From: JBHYGK01 sp051859045
GTDB taxonomy: Bacteria; Pseudomonadota; Gammaproteobacteria; Xanthomonadales; Xanthomonadaceae
Length of the DNA stretch: 20,632 bases
Assembly (NCBI GenBank): GCA_051859045.1
Contig: JBHYGK010000033.1
Span: 1 to 20,632 of the forward strand
Reading direction: 5' to 3'
Part shown: in pieces, positions 7,867-14,379 of the stretch
Layout of the letters: each line of letters begins with the position of its first letter
Numbering within the stretch: the stretch's first letter is position 1
Notes under the pieces: model-generated
What the model was told of the DNA's origin: nothing
The model's input: the letters and a program-made list of their open reading frames with translations, nothing else
Databases searched by the model: none
Translations under genes and position numbers: made by a program

Positions 7867-8499
7867 ATGAACGCAAGTCCCCCCCTCCGCAAGCCGGGCA
7901 CGGCCTACCACCACGGCGACCTGCGCAACGCCCTGCTCAGGGCGGCGCGCGCGCAGCTCGACGCGGGCGCCTACGAGGGGCTGAGCCTGCGCGAGCTCGC
8001 GCGGATCGCCGGCGTCAGCGCCAACGCGCCCTACCGGCACTTCCAGTCCAAGGACGGGATCCTCGCCGAGCTCGCGGCGCAGGGCTTCGACGCGCTCAGC
8101 GCGCGGATCGACGCCGAGGCGCATCCCGATCCGGTCGAGCGCCTGATCCGGCTGGCCGACATCTACACCGGCTTCGCGCTCGAGCAGCCCGCGCTGTACC
8201 GGGTGATGTTCGGCGCGGAGAAGCAGGCGCTGATGGAGTTCGAGGTGCTGGCCACCGCCGGGCCGGCGTGCTTCGGGCGCCTGGTCGCGGCCACCGCGGC
8301 GGCGTCGGGCCTGCCCGGCGACGCGCCGCTGGCGCTGCAGCGCGCGGTGTCGCTGTGGGCGGTGGTGCACGGCTGGGCGCGCCTGGCGATCGACGGCATC
8401 ACCTGCTTCCTGCCCGAGCAGGCCGTGCTGCCGGCCTCGGCGATCGTGCGCGGCGCGATCCTTGCCTGGGGCGCCGAGGCGGCCGACGCGGCCGGCTGA
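7867..8499 (+). CDS. TetR-family transcriptional regulator with WHG-type C-terminal domain
   Basis: A 210-residue TetR repressor. The N-terminal DNA-binding domain (about residues 14-62) carries the helix-turn-helix LSLRELARIAGVSANAPYRH followed by the typical FQSKDGILAEL. The ligand-binding part has WAVVHGWARLAIDG, the hallmark of the WHG (TetR_C_33-like) C-terminal domain. It is divergent from the RND operon and shares 65 bases of intergenic DNA with two tandem palindromes, so it most likely represses the pump and itself until a ligand binds. There is no clear Shine-Dalgarno. The ATG sits directly after the second operator, so a leaderless or very short-leader mRNA is likely. An open frame continues upstream, but only through shadow sequence antisense to the pump operon. 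Confidence 0.93.
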   Translation: MNASPPLRKPGTAYHHGDLRNALLRAARAQLDAGAYEGLSLRELARIAGVSANAPYRHFQSKDGILAELAAQGFDALSARIDAEAHPDPVERLIRLADIYTGFALEQPALYRVMFGAEKQALMEFEVLATAGPACFGRLVAATAAASGLPGDAPLALQRAVSLWAVVHGWARLAIDGITCFLPEQAVLPASAIVRGAILAWGAEAADAAG

Positions 8500-8511
8500 G
8501 GCCGGACACGA

Positions 8512-8535
8512 CGACGCCCTCCGGGGAGGGCGTCG
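8512..8535. terminator. GC-rich hairpin between convergent tetR and ahpD
   Basis: CGACGCCCTC-CGGG-GAGGGCGTCG forms a perfect 10-bp stem with a tetraloop in the 97-base gap after tetR. There is no U-tract on either strand. A bidirectional terminator role is inferred from placement between converging genes. Apart from this and the repeat over the ahpD stop, the gap holds nothing recognisable. Confidence 0.6.
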
Positions 8536-8590
8536 GCGCGCGTGGAGCGTGGGGTGTCCCGGCCCGGAACGGGCGGTGCCGCATGGCGCG

Positions 8591-8605
8591 ACCGGCTCAG
8601 CCGGT
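8591..8605. terminator. Inverted repeat with the ahpD stop codon as its loop
   Basis: ACCGGC-TCA-GCCGGT is a 6-bp stem whose three loop bases are the ahpD stop codon (TGA on the minus strand). The structure would form at the very end of the coding sequence. Function inferred; see the finding on stop-codon hairpins. Confidence 0.35.
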
Positions 8606-9136
8606 GATGCCTTCCTGCTCGAGCACCACGGCGATGGCGTGCACCACCGAGGCGATGCGCACGGCCGAGTGGATCGCCTGGGCCGACACCTCGTGCTTGC
8701 GCAGCACCTTCTCGTGCGAGTCCAGGCACTGGCCGCAGCCCTTGACCGCCGAGGCCGCCACCGAGGCCAGCTCGAAGGTCAGCTTGTCGATGCCGGGATT
8801 GGCCATGACGTTCATGCGCAGCGTGGCGCGCATGGACGCGTACTCCTGGTTCTCCACCAGGTGGGTGAAGCGGTAGTAGATGTTGGTCATGCCCATCACC
8901 GCGGCGGCGGCCTTGGCGCCGGCGATCTCGACCGGGTCGAGGTGCTCGGCGGCCTTGGCCTCGATGGCCAGGGTCAGCGGGCGGTAGCGCGAGGTGATCG
9001 CCGAGGCGAGGGCGATGGCGTGGATCTGCTTGGCGGCCAGGCCCGGCGCACCGGCCTCGGTCATGACCGAGTCCAGGTTGAGCTTGAGGTCCTTGGCGTA
9101 GTCGGGCAGCGCGTTGCGGAGCGCGTCGATGCTCAT
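8597..9136 (-). CDS. ahpD: Alkyl hydroperoxide reductase AhpD (lipoyl-dependent peroxiredoxin reductase)
   Basis: A 179-residue cytoplasmic carboxymuconolactone-decarboxylase-fold protein. In the best-studied systems AhpD re-reduces AhpC with electrons from dihydrolipoamide of 2-oxoacid dehydrogenases. The redox motif CGQC gives cysteines 134 and 137. H141 and E122 sit where the Mycobacterium tuberculosis proton-relay residues H137 and E118 are expected. From memory, the His between the two cysteines in that enzyme is replaced here by Gln136. The start at 9136 has GAGGAA about eight bases upstream. It lies 58 bases downstream of ahpC in the same direction, with a strong 11-bp hairpin between them, so the pair probably forms an operon with ahpC the more abundant product. 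It takes the place usually held by ahpF next to ahpC and oxyR in xanthomonads. Confidence 0.93.
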   Translation of the reverse strand: MSIDALRNALPDYAKDLKLNLDSVMTEAGAPGLAAKQIHAIALASAITSRYRPLTLAIEAKAAEHLDPVEIAGAKAAAAVMGMTNIYYRFTHLVENQEYASMRATLRMNVMANPGIDKLTFELASVAASAVKGCGQCLDSHEKVLRKHEVSAQAIHSAVRIASVVHAIAVVLEQEGITG

Positions 9137-9162
9137 GGGGGGCGTTCCTCGGGGAAGGGAAG

Positions 9163-9187
9163 GGCGCGGCGGCGTGGCCGCCGCGCC
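9163..9187. terminator. Strong hairpin between ahpC and ahpD
   Basis: GGCGCGGCGGC-GTG-GCCGCCGCGCC gives an 11-bp perfect stem with a 3-base loop in the 58-base gap. No U-tract follows. It may act as a partial terminator or RNA 3'-end stabiliser that sets the ahpC:ahpD ratio. A second small repeat spans the ahpC stop (GGTCG-TCAGG-CGACC, 9190-9204). Confidence 0.5.
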
Positions 9188-9194
9188 GGGGTCG

Positions 9195-9734
9195 TCAGGC
9201 GACCTTGATGACCTCTTCGCCCTGCTTCCAGTTGCAGGGGCAGAGCTCGTCGGTCTGCAGCGCGTCGAGCACGCGCAGCACTTCCTCGGGGTTGCGGCCG
9301 ACCGAGAGGTCGGTGACGTAGACGAAGCGGATGATGCCCTGCGGGTCGACGATGAACGTGGCGCGCTGGGCGACGCCCTCGGCCTTGTCGAGGATGCCCA
9401 GCGCCGAGGTGAGCTCGCGCTTGACGTCGGCGAGCATCGGCATCTTCAGGCCGTTGAGGTCGGCGTGGTGGGTGCGCCAGGCGTGGTGCACGAACTCCGA
9501 GTCGGTCGAGCCGGTCAGCAGCTGGGCGTCGCGGTCGGCGAAGGCCTGGTAGTGCTTGTCGAAGCCGGTGATCTCGGTGGGGCAGACGAAGGTGAAGTCC
9601 TTCGGGTAGAAGAACACCACCAGCCACTTGCCCTTGTAGGTGTCGTTGTCGATCTCGACGAAGGCCTTGTCGAGGTTGGTCGAGACGGTGGCCTTGACCT
9701 TGAACTGCGGGAACTGGTCGCCGACGGTCAGCAT
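9195..9734 (-). CDS. ahpC: Peroxiredoxin AhpC (AhpD-partner type)
   Basis: A 179-residue typical 2-Cys peroxiredoxin that reduces hydrogen peroxide, organic peroxides and peroxynitrite in the cytoplasm. The peroxidatic motif PKDFTFVCPTE places the attacking Cys at 51 with the conserved P44 and T48. GSTDSEFVHHAW and R124 complete the active site. The C-terminus has LCPCNWKQGEE with cysteines 165 and 167. This two-cysteine tail resembles the actinobacterial/M. tuberculosis AhpC that works with AhpD, rather than the enterobacterial AhpF-dependent form. The start at 9734 is fixed by AAGGAG seven bases upstream; a start 13 codons further out lacks this. Divergent from oxyR across an OxyR-like site, so it should be induced by peroxide. 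Confidence 0.96.
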   Translation of the reverse strand: MLTVGDQFPQFKVKATVSTNLDKAFVEIDNDTYKGKWLVVFFYPKDFTFVCPTEITGFDKHYQAFADRDAQLLTGSTDSEFVHHAWRTHHADLNGLKMPMLADVKRELTSALGILDKAEGVAQRATFIVDPQGIIRFVYVTDLSVGRNPEEVLRVLDALQTDELCPCNWKQGEEVIKVA

Positions 9735-9834
9735 GGATGCGCTCCTTGGATGGAAAGTGGGGAAGTGCCGCATCGGGGCCGGCTCGTGTGACGTCGTGGC
9801 GGGCTCCCGAGGCGTGAATTGTGGCGGCGCACCA

Positions 9835-9864
9835 TTGATAAGGCAAATGGATGGTGTCTATGAT
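9835..9864 (+). promoter_or_regulatory. Probable sigma-70 promoter of oxyR
   Basis: TTGATA (9835-9840) and TATGAT (9859-9864), 18 bases apart, each match the -35 and -10 consensus in five of six positions. This is in one of the few AT-rich patches of the window. The -10 lies within the OxyR site, as expected for autorepression. On the opposite strand the same TTGATA reads TATCAA, a possible -10 for ahpC, with the OxyR site covering its -35 position. Confidence 0.6.
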
Positions 9865-9883
9865 CTTGATAGCCATCAATTAT
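9847..9883. promoter_or_regulatory. OxyR binding site between ahpC and oxyR
   Basis: Four tetranucleotides spaced by exactly seven bases: ATGG (9847), CTAT (9858), ATAG (9869) and TTAT (9880). The classical OxyR motif is ATAG-N7-CTAT-N7-ATAG-N7-CTAT, so 14 of 16 specified bases match, including a perfect inner pair. It sits in the 201-base divergent region and overlaps the predicted oxyR -10 and the ahpC -35 region. Expected outcome: oxidised OxyR activates ahpC-ahpD, and OxyR represses itself. Confidence 0.82.
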
Positions 9884-9935
9884 CACGCGGCCTTCATCCG
9901 GCCGCGGCCGCCGCCCCGACCGCCCGGACGCCGCC

Positions 9936-10895
9936 ATGAACCTGCGTGACCTGCGCTACCTCGTCGCCCTCGCCGACCACCGCCACTTCGGCAAGGCCGC
10001 GTCGGCCAGCTTCGTCAGCCAGCCCACCCTGAGCACCCAGATCCGCAAGCTCGAGGACGAGCTGGGCGTGTCGCTGGTGGAGCGCGCCCCCCGGCGCGTG
10101 ATGCTCACGCCGGTGGGGCTGGAGGTGGCCGAGCGCGCGCGCCGGATCGTCGCCGACGTCGAGCAGCTGCGCGAACTCGCGCGGCGCACCCGCGACCCCG
10201 AGGCCGGCAGCGTGCGCCTGGGCCTGTTCCCGACGCTCGGGCCCTACCTGCTGCCGCACGTGGTGGCCGGCGTGCGCGCGCGCTTCCCGCGCCTGGAGCT
10301 GCTGCTGGTGGAGGAGAAGACCGAGGCCCTGCTGCGCCTGCTGCGCGAGGGCCGGCTGGACTGCGCGATCCTGGCCCTGCCGCTGCACGACGAGCAGCTG
10401 CACGTCGAACCGCTGTTCGAGGAACCCTTCGTGCTGGCGGTACCGCAGGGCCATGCGCTGGTGCAGGCCGGGCCGCTGCGCTTCGACGACCTCGCCGACC
10501 AGAGCCTGCTGCTGCTCGAGGACGGCCACTGCCTGCGCGACCAGGCGCTCGAGGTCTGCCGCCTGGCCGGGCTGGGCGAGAAGACCGGCTTCCGCGCCAC
10601 CAGCCTCGAGACGCTGCGGCAGATGGTCGCCGCGCACGTCGGCATCACCCTGCTGCCGGTGCTGGCGGTGAAGCCGCCGGTGTCGCGCAACGACGCCATC
10701 GCGCTGCTGCGCTTCGACGGCGAGCAGCCCAGCCGCCAGATCGCGATGGTCTGGCGGCGCAGCTCCGCGATGGCGGGCTTCCTCGGCGCGCTGGCGGCGG
10801 TGTTCCGCGACCTGCCCGAGGGGCTGCTGTCGACCGAGGCGCTGTGCGCGCCGGCCCCGGCTCCCGCGGCGGCGCGCCGCCGGGCCGCCCGCTGA
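9936..10895 (+). CDS. oxyR: Peroxide-sensing LysR-type regulator OxyR
   Basis: A 319-residue LysR-family regulator. The N-terminal winged helix-turn-helix (residues 1-60: MNLRDLRYLVALADHRHFGK, then SFVSQPTLSTQIRKLE) precedes the effector domain. The redox switch LLEDGHCLRDQALEVC gives Cys199 and Cys208, the same numbers as the E. coli disulfide pair, so peroxide sensing is expected to be intact. The tail is extended by an Ala/Pro/Arg-rich stretch. Divergent from ahpC, with a matching OxyR site and promoter between them. Its TGA overlaps the ATG of the next gene by one base (TGATG), so the two downstream genes may be co-expressed with it. Confidence 0.97.
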   Translation: MNLRDLRYLVALADHRHFGKAASASFVSQPTLSTQIRKLEDELGVSLVERAPRRVMLTPVGLEVAERARRIVADVEQLRELARRTRDPEAGSVRLGLFPTLGPYLLPHVVAGVRARFPRLELLLVEEKTEALLRLLREGRLDCAILALPLHDEQLHVEPLFEEPFVLAVPQGHALVQAGPLRFDDLADQSLLLLEDGHCLRDQALEVCRLAGLGEKTGFRATSLETLRQMVAAHVGITLLPVLAVKPPVSRNDAIALLRFDGEQPSRQIAMVWRRSSAMAGFLGALAAVFRDLPEGLLSTEALCAPAPAPAAARRRAAR

Positions 10896-11536
10896 TGCGC
10901 CCCTCCGCGCCTGCGCGCCCGGCCCGCGGCGAGCTGATGCCGCGCTGGGCGTGGATCCTGCTGGCGATCGCGGTGCTGGGCTGGGCGTTCTCGCCGCGCC
11001 CGCCGGCGGCGGTCGATCCCGGGCCGGGGGCGGTCGCCCCGCGGCCGCCGGTGCAGCAGGACGTGCGCGGCGCGCCGCCGGCGCGGATCGGCGACTTCGC
11101 AATCACCCCGATGCATTCCTTCAGCGTCGAGGCGCGCGTGCTCTCGCGCGAGGACTACCGCTTCGGCACCGAGGCCGAGCTCTCGCCCACCGACCTGGCG
11201 CTGGGCTGGGGCCGGATGTCGGACTCCGCCGTGCTGGCCGGGCTCGAGATCTCGCAGGGCGGGCGGTTCTTCTACTACCGCTGGGGCGCCGGCGGCCCGC
11301 CGATCCCGCAGGAGGAGATCATCCGCTCGGCCTCGAACATGCACCTGGTGCCCGCCGACGACGCCGTCGCCGATGCGCTGGCGCGGGTCGCGCCCGGACA
11401 GGTGGTGGCGTTCGAGGGCTGGCTGGTGCGCGCCGAGCGCGCCGACGGCTGGCGCTGGGTCAGCTCCACCCGCCGCGACGACAGCGGCGCGGGCGCCTGC
11501 GAGCTGGTGGTGGTGAGCCGGCTGGTGGCGCGCTGA
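10895..11536 (+). CDS. Unrecognised membrane-anchored protein downstream of oxyR
   Basis: A 213-residue protein I cannot assign to a named family. One hydrophobic segment, WAWILLAIAVLGWAF, lies near the N-terminus and acts as an uncleaved anchor or signal. A Pro-rich linker follows, then a compact domain of about 150 residues outside the cytoplasm, rich in aromatic and acidic positions (for example FSVEARVLSREDYRFG, TDLALGWGRMSD, RFFYYRW, NMHLVPADD). There is a single Cys near the C-terminus (GACELVVV). The domain looks globular and under selection rather than low complexity. The start at 10895 uses the TGATG overlap with oxyR. An internal ATG at 10937 would put the anchor at the very N-terminus and is a real alternative. 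It ends in another TGATG overlap with the PfpI-like gene. Co-expression with oxyR suggests, but does not prove, an envelope stress role. Confidence 0.75.
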   Translation: MRPSAPARPARGELMPRWAWILLAIAVLGWAFSPRPPAAVDPGPGAVAPRPPVQQDVRGAPPARIGDFAITPMHSFSVEARVLSREDYRFGTEAELSPTDLALGWGRMSDSAVLAGLEISQGGRFFYYRWGAGGPPIPQEEIIRSASNMHLVPADDAVADALARVAPGQVVAFEGWLVRAERADGWRWVSSTRRDDSGAGACELVVVSRLVAR

Positions 11537-12126
11537 TGCGCGCGCGGGTGGCGATCGCGCTGTTCGACGGCGTCGAGGTGCTGGACGCGGCCGGGCCGTT
11601 CGAGGTGTTCGCGGTGGCCTCGGAGCTGCGCGGGCACGCGCCGTTCGAGGTGCTGGCCGTCGGCGCCGAGGCCGGGCGCGTGGTGCGCGCGGTGAATGGC
11701 CTGCGCTTCGTCGCCGAGCGCGGCTGGGCCGACCTGCCGCGCCCCGAGGTGCTGGTCGTGCCGGGCGGGGAGGGCGTGCGCGCGGCGATCGAGGATCCCG
11801 CGATGCGCGCCTGGGTCCGCGACGCGGCCGCCTCGGCCCAGGTGGTGCTGAGCGTGTGCACCGGCAGCCTGATGCTGGGCGCGCTGGGCCTGCTCGACGG
11901 CCTCGAGGCCACCACCCACCACCTGTGCCTCGAGGAGCTGCGCGCGCGCGCGCCGGGCTGCCGCGTGCGGCCGGACCTGCGGGTGGTCGACGCGGGGCGG
12001 ATCGTCACCTGCGGCGGCATCAGCGCCGGCATCGACGGCAGCTTCCACGTGCTCGGCCGGCTGCTCGGGCGCGAGGCGGTGGAGGCGACCGCGGCCTACA
12101 TGGAATACCGGCTGCCGGCGGGCTAG
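11536..12126 (+). CDS. DJ-1/PfpI family protein (isonitrile hydratase/GATase1-like)
   Basis: A 196-residue single-domain protein of the DJ-1/PfpI superfamily. The opening IALFDGVEVLDAAGPFEVF carries the conserved acidic residue in GPFEVF. VLVVPGGEG follows, and the nucleophile elbow SVCTGSLMLGALGLLDG places the likely catalytic Cys at 108, followed by ATTHH. The GGISAGID segment near the C-terminus is typical of the isonitrile hydratase and GlxA-like branch. The C-terminal AraC-type DNA-binding domain seen in GlxA-like regulators is absent, so an enzyme or stress protein is more likely than a regulator. The start overlaps the previous stop (TGATG). Its stop TAG lies in the palindrome CTAG (12123-12126), which is also the stop of the convergent apt gene. 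The actual substrate is unknown. Confidence 0.88.
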   Translation: MRARVAIALFDGVEVLDAAGPFEVFAVASELRGHAPFEVLAVGAEAGRVVRAVNGLRFVAERGWADLPRPEVLVVPGGEGVRAAIEDPAMRAWVRDAAASAQVVLSVCTGSLMLGALGLLDGLEATTHHLCLEELRARAPGCRVRPDLRVVDAGRIVTCGGISAGIDGSFHVLGRLLGREAVEATAAYMEYRLPAG

Positions 12127-12135
12127 CGCAGCCCG
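12119..12135. terminator. Inverted repeat over the shared convergent stop of the PfpI-like gene and apt
   Basis: CGGGCT-agcgc-AGCCCG, a 6-bp stem with a 5-base loop, contains CTAG, whose two strands supply the TAG stop codons of both genes. With no intergenic DNA at all, any termination signal must lie inside the coding ends. The function is inferred. Confidence 0.35.
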
Positions 12136-12683
12136 AGCGCGGCCTCGACGCGCAGGCCCGCGGGCAGGCGCGCGCGGCCCTCGAGCGCCTCCAGCGCCAC
12201 CAGCACCGACAGCCCTGCGAGCGAGGCGCCGGCCTCGAGCAGCAGCGCGCAGGCGGCGGCCGCGGTGCCGCCGGTGGCCAGCACGTCGTCCACCAGCAGC
12301 ACGCGCTGGCCCGGGGCGATGCGGCCGGCCTGCAGCTGCAGCGCGTCCTCGCCGTACTCCAGCGCGTAGCGTCGCTCGAGCAGCGGGCCCGGCAGCTTGC
12401 CCGGCTTGCGCAGCGGCACGAAGCCCGCGCCCAGCTGCAGCGCGAGCGCGGTCCCGAAGATGAAGCCGCGGGACTCGATGCCGGCGACGATCGCCGGCGG
12501 CTGCTCGCGCCAGGGCTCGGCCATCGCGTCGATCGCCTCGCGCAGGCCCTCGGGGTCGGCGAGCAGCGGGCCGATGTCCTGGAACACGATGCCGGGCTTG
12601 GGGAAGTCGGGCACCGGGCGCAGCCGCGCCCGCAGGCGCTCCGCGCGCTCGCCGACGTGGTCGGGGGTGTGGAAGCGGCTCAT
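12123..12683 (-). CDS. apt: Adenine phosphoribosyltransferase
   Basis: Purine salvage enzyme converting adenine plus PRPP to AMP and pyrophosphate in the cytoplasm; 186 residues, a normal length. The N-terminal RPVPDFPKPGIVFQDI is the hallmark Apt segment. AGIESRGFIFG near residue 67 and the PRPP-binding loop VLLVDDVLATGGT near residue 129 are intact. The start ATG at 12683 overlaps the TGA of the upstream EamA transporter by four bases (ATGA), implying translational coupling. Last gene of a three-gene operon (GST, transporter, apt); the physiological link among the three is not obvious. An ORF running upstream from here is only the transporter in a shifted frame. Confidence 0.96.
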   Translation of the reverse strand: MSRFHTPDHVGERAERLRARLRPVPDFPKPGIVFQDIGPLLADPEGLREAIDAMAEPWREQPPAIVAGIESRGFIFGTALALQLGAGFVPLRKPGKLPGPLLERRYALEYGEDALQLQAGRIAPGQRVLLVDDVLATGGTAAAACALLLEAGASLAGLSVLVALEALEGRARLPAGLRVEAALGLR

Positions 12684-13615
12684 GCGTCCTGGCCTCGTGC
12701 CGGGGGTGGCGCGGCGGCCGGCCGCGCGCCGGCGCGCAGGCTGCCGATGAAGATGCCGGCCAGGCTCAGCGCGACGCCGGCCCACTCCAGCGCGCGCGTG
12801 GCGCGGTCGAACAGCAGCACGTCCAGCCCGAAGGCCAGCGAGGGCTGCAGCAGCAGGAGCAGGCCCACCAGCGAGGCCGGCAGGCGCGGCATCGCGCGCG
12901 CGATCAGCACCCAGCCCAGGCACTGCCCGACGATGCCCAGCGCCAGCAGCGCCGCCAGCGAGCGGCCGTCCGGGATCGCGAACGAGGCGCCCTCGACGCC
13001 GACGCTGGCGCCGAGCATCAGCGCGCACAGCAGCGAGCTCATCGCCAGCAGCTGCGCCGGCGGCAGCGCGCCGACCCGGCGCTGCGCGTGGCGCAGGCTG
13101 AGCATGTAGGCCGCGTAGCACAGGCCGGTGGCCAGGCCCGCCAGCACGCCCCAGCGCACCTCGGCGCCGAAGCCCGCCCAGTCGCGTCCCACCAGCAGCC
13201 ACAGGCCCGCGAAGGCCAGCGCCAGGCCCAGGCCGAAGCGCGCGCCCGGGCGCTCGCCGAACAGCGCGATGCCCGCGGCCGCCATCACGAACACCTGGAA
13301 ATTCGCCAGCAGCGTGGCCAGGCCCGGCCCGACGAGGTGGATCGAGCGGTGCCACAGGAACAGGTCGGCCGCGAAGGCCAGCGCCGGGGCCAGCATCCAC
13401 GCCCAATCGGCGCGGGAGGCCGGCCGCCACTGGCGCAGCGCCAGCAGCGCCAGCGCCAGCAGCGCGCCGCCGAAGGCCATCCGCCAGAAGCCCGAGGCGG
13501 TGGGCGGCACGTCGGCGTAGCGCACCAGCACGCCGGTGGTCGAGATCGCCGCCGCGCCCGCCAGCATCTGCCAGAACGCGGCGCGGTCGACGCGCCCGTC
13601 CGTGGCCTCGCTCAC
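12680..13615 (-). CDS. EamA-type (DMT superfamily) transporter
   Basis: A 311-residue inner-membrane protein with about ten hydrophobic helices in two EamA halves (about residues 12-140 and 155-295). The first repeat opens with AAAISTTGVLVRYADVPPTASGFWRM and contains ATLLANFQVFVMA; the second ends LEWAGVALSLAGIFIG. EamA proteins export amino acids, nucleosides or other metabolites; the substrate cannot be read here. Pairing with apt would fit a purine-related compound, but this is inference. The start is a GTG at 13615, overlapping the GST stop (GTGA, 13612-13615). Its stop overlaps the apt start (ATGA). The last 20 residues are Ala/Pro-rich and probably disordered. Confidence 0.88.
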   Translation of the reverse strand: MSEATDGRVDRAAFWQMLAGAAAISTTGVLVRYADVPPTASGFWRMAFGGALLALALLALRQWRPASRADWAWMLAPALAFAADLFLWHRSIHLVGPGLATLLANFQVFVMAAAGIALFGERPGARFGLGLALAFAGLWLLVGRDWAGFGAEVRWGVLAGLATGLCYAAYMLSLRHAQRRVGALPPAQLLAMSSLLCALMLGASVGVEGASFAIPDGRSLAALLALGIVGQCLGWVLIARAMPRLPASLVGLLLLLQPSLAFGLDVLLFDRATRALEWAGVALSLAGIFIGSLRAGARPAAAPPPARGQDA

Positions 13616-14271
13616 GCGAGGGACTCGTACTTGGCCAGGCGCTCGTGCTCGGCCTCGGCGCCGGCGTACCAGGCCTGCATGGCCGGCAGCGCGCGCAGCG
13701 CGCTGACGTAGCGCGTGCCGATGTCGTCGAGGGTGGCGCCGTAGCCCAGCACGCGCACGGCGACCGGGGCGAACATGGCGTCGACGATGCCGAACTCGCC
13801 GCACAGGAACTCGCCGCCGCGGCCGTGCTTGATCCGCAGCTCGCGCCACAGCGCCTCGATGCGCCGGAGGTCGCGTTCGGCGTCGGCGTCCCAGCGGTAG
13901 GCATCGGGCTGGCGGCGGGTGTTCATCGGCAGCTGCGCGCGCAGCGCCGGGAAGCCCGAGTGCATCTCGGCGGCGGCGCAGCGCGCCAGCGCGCGCGCCG
14001 AGGGATCCGACGGCCAGCCGCGGCCCTCGAGCCAGGTCTCGTTGGCGTACTCGCAGATCGCCAGCGAGTCCCAGACCACCCGGCCCGCGTGGTGCAGCAC
14101 CGGCACCTTGCCGGTGGGCGAGAGCCCGGGGATCTCGCGCCGGAACGCCTCGGAATCCAGCGCCAGCCGGCGCTCCTCGAAGGCCACGCCGGCGTGCGTG
14201 AGCAGCACCCACGGCCGCAGCGACCACGAGGAGTAGGCCTTGTTGCCGATCACGAGCAGCGGGAGGGTCAT
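13612..14271 (-). CDS. Glutathione S-transferase family protein
   Basis: A 219-residue soluble GST-fold protein. The N-terminal thioredoxin-like domain starts LLVIGNKAYSSWSLRPWVLL, with Ser residues at the usual catalytic position. GKVPVLHHAGRVVWDSLAICEY contains the cis-Pro (V-P) and the glutathione gamma-glutamyl-binding Asp-Ser pair. The helical C-terminal domain (about 95-215) includes GEFGIVDAMFAPVAVR, the usual N-capping segment. Likely role: glutathione conjugation or thiol-dependent detoxification, cytoplasmic. First gene of the operon leading to the transporter and apt. The start at 14271 has only a weak GGA upstream but matches the family N-terminus. Confidence 0.9.
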   Translation of the reverse strand: MTLPLLVIGNKAYSSWSLRPWVLLTHAGVAFEERRLALDSEAFRREIPGLSPTGKVPVLHHAGRVVWDSLAICEYANETWLEGRGWPSDPSARALARCAAAEMHSGFPALRAQLPMNTRRQPDAYRWDADAERDLRRIEALWRELRIKHGRGGEFLCGEFGIVDAMFAPVAVRVLGYGATLDDIGTRYVSALRALPAMQAWYAGAEAEHERLAKYESLA

Positions 14272-14355
14272 GCGGTGCGTCCGGCGGCGGAGGAGGGGCG
14301 CACAGGGTGGCCGGAGCGCGCGGCGGCGGCAAGCGCGCCGGCGTCCACGCCGGCC

Positions 14356-14379
14356 CCGCCCGCGCTAGCCGCCGGGCGG
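14356..14379. terminator. Inverted repeat flanking the stop codon of the alpha/beta hydrolase
   Basis: CCGCCCG (14356-14362) pairs with CGGGCGG (14373-14379) around a 10-base loop that holds the TAG stop (14367-14365, minus). A further 8-bp repeat, GCCGGCGT-CC-ACGCCGGC (14337-14354), lies just downstream in the direction of transcription. Together they are a plausible terminator before the GST operon. There is no U-tract. The 93-base gap has nothing else visible. Confidence 0.4.

Noticed and set aside
6717..7901. Upstream in-frame extension of the RND gene to 1417 residues.
   Set aside because: The extension is the membrane-fusion gene in another frame. RND homology starts exactly at MRPWSFAVRQ.
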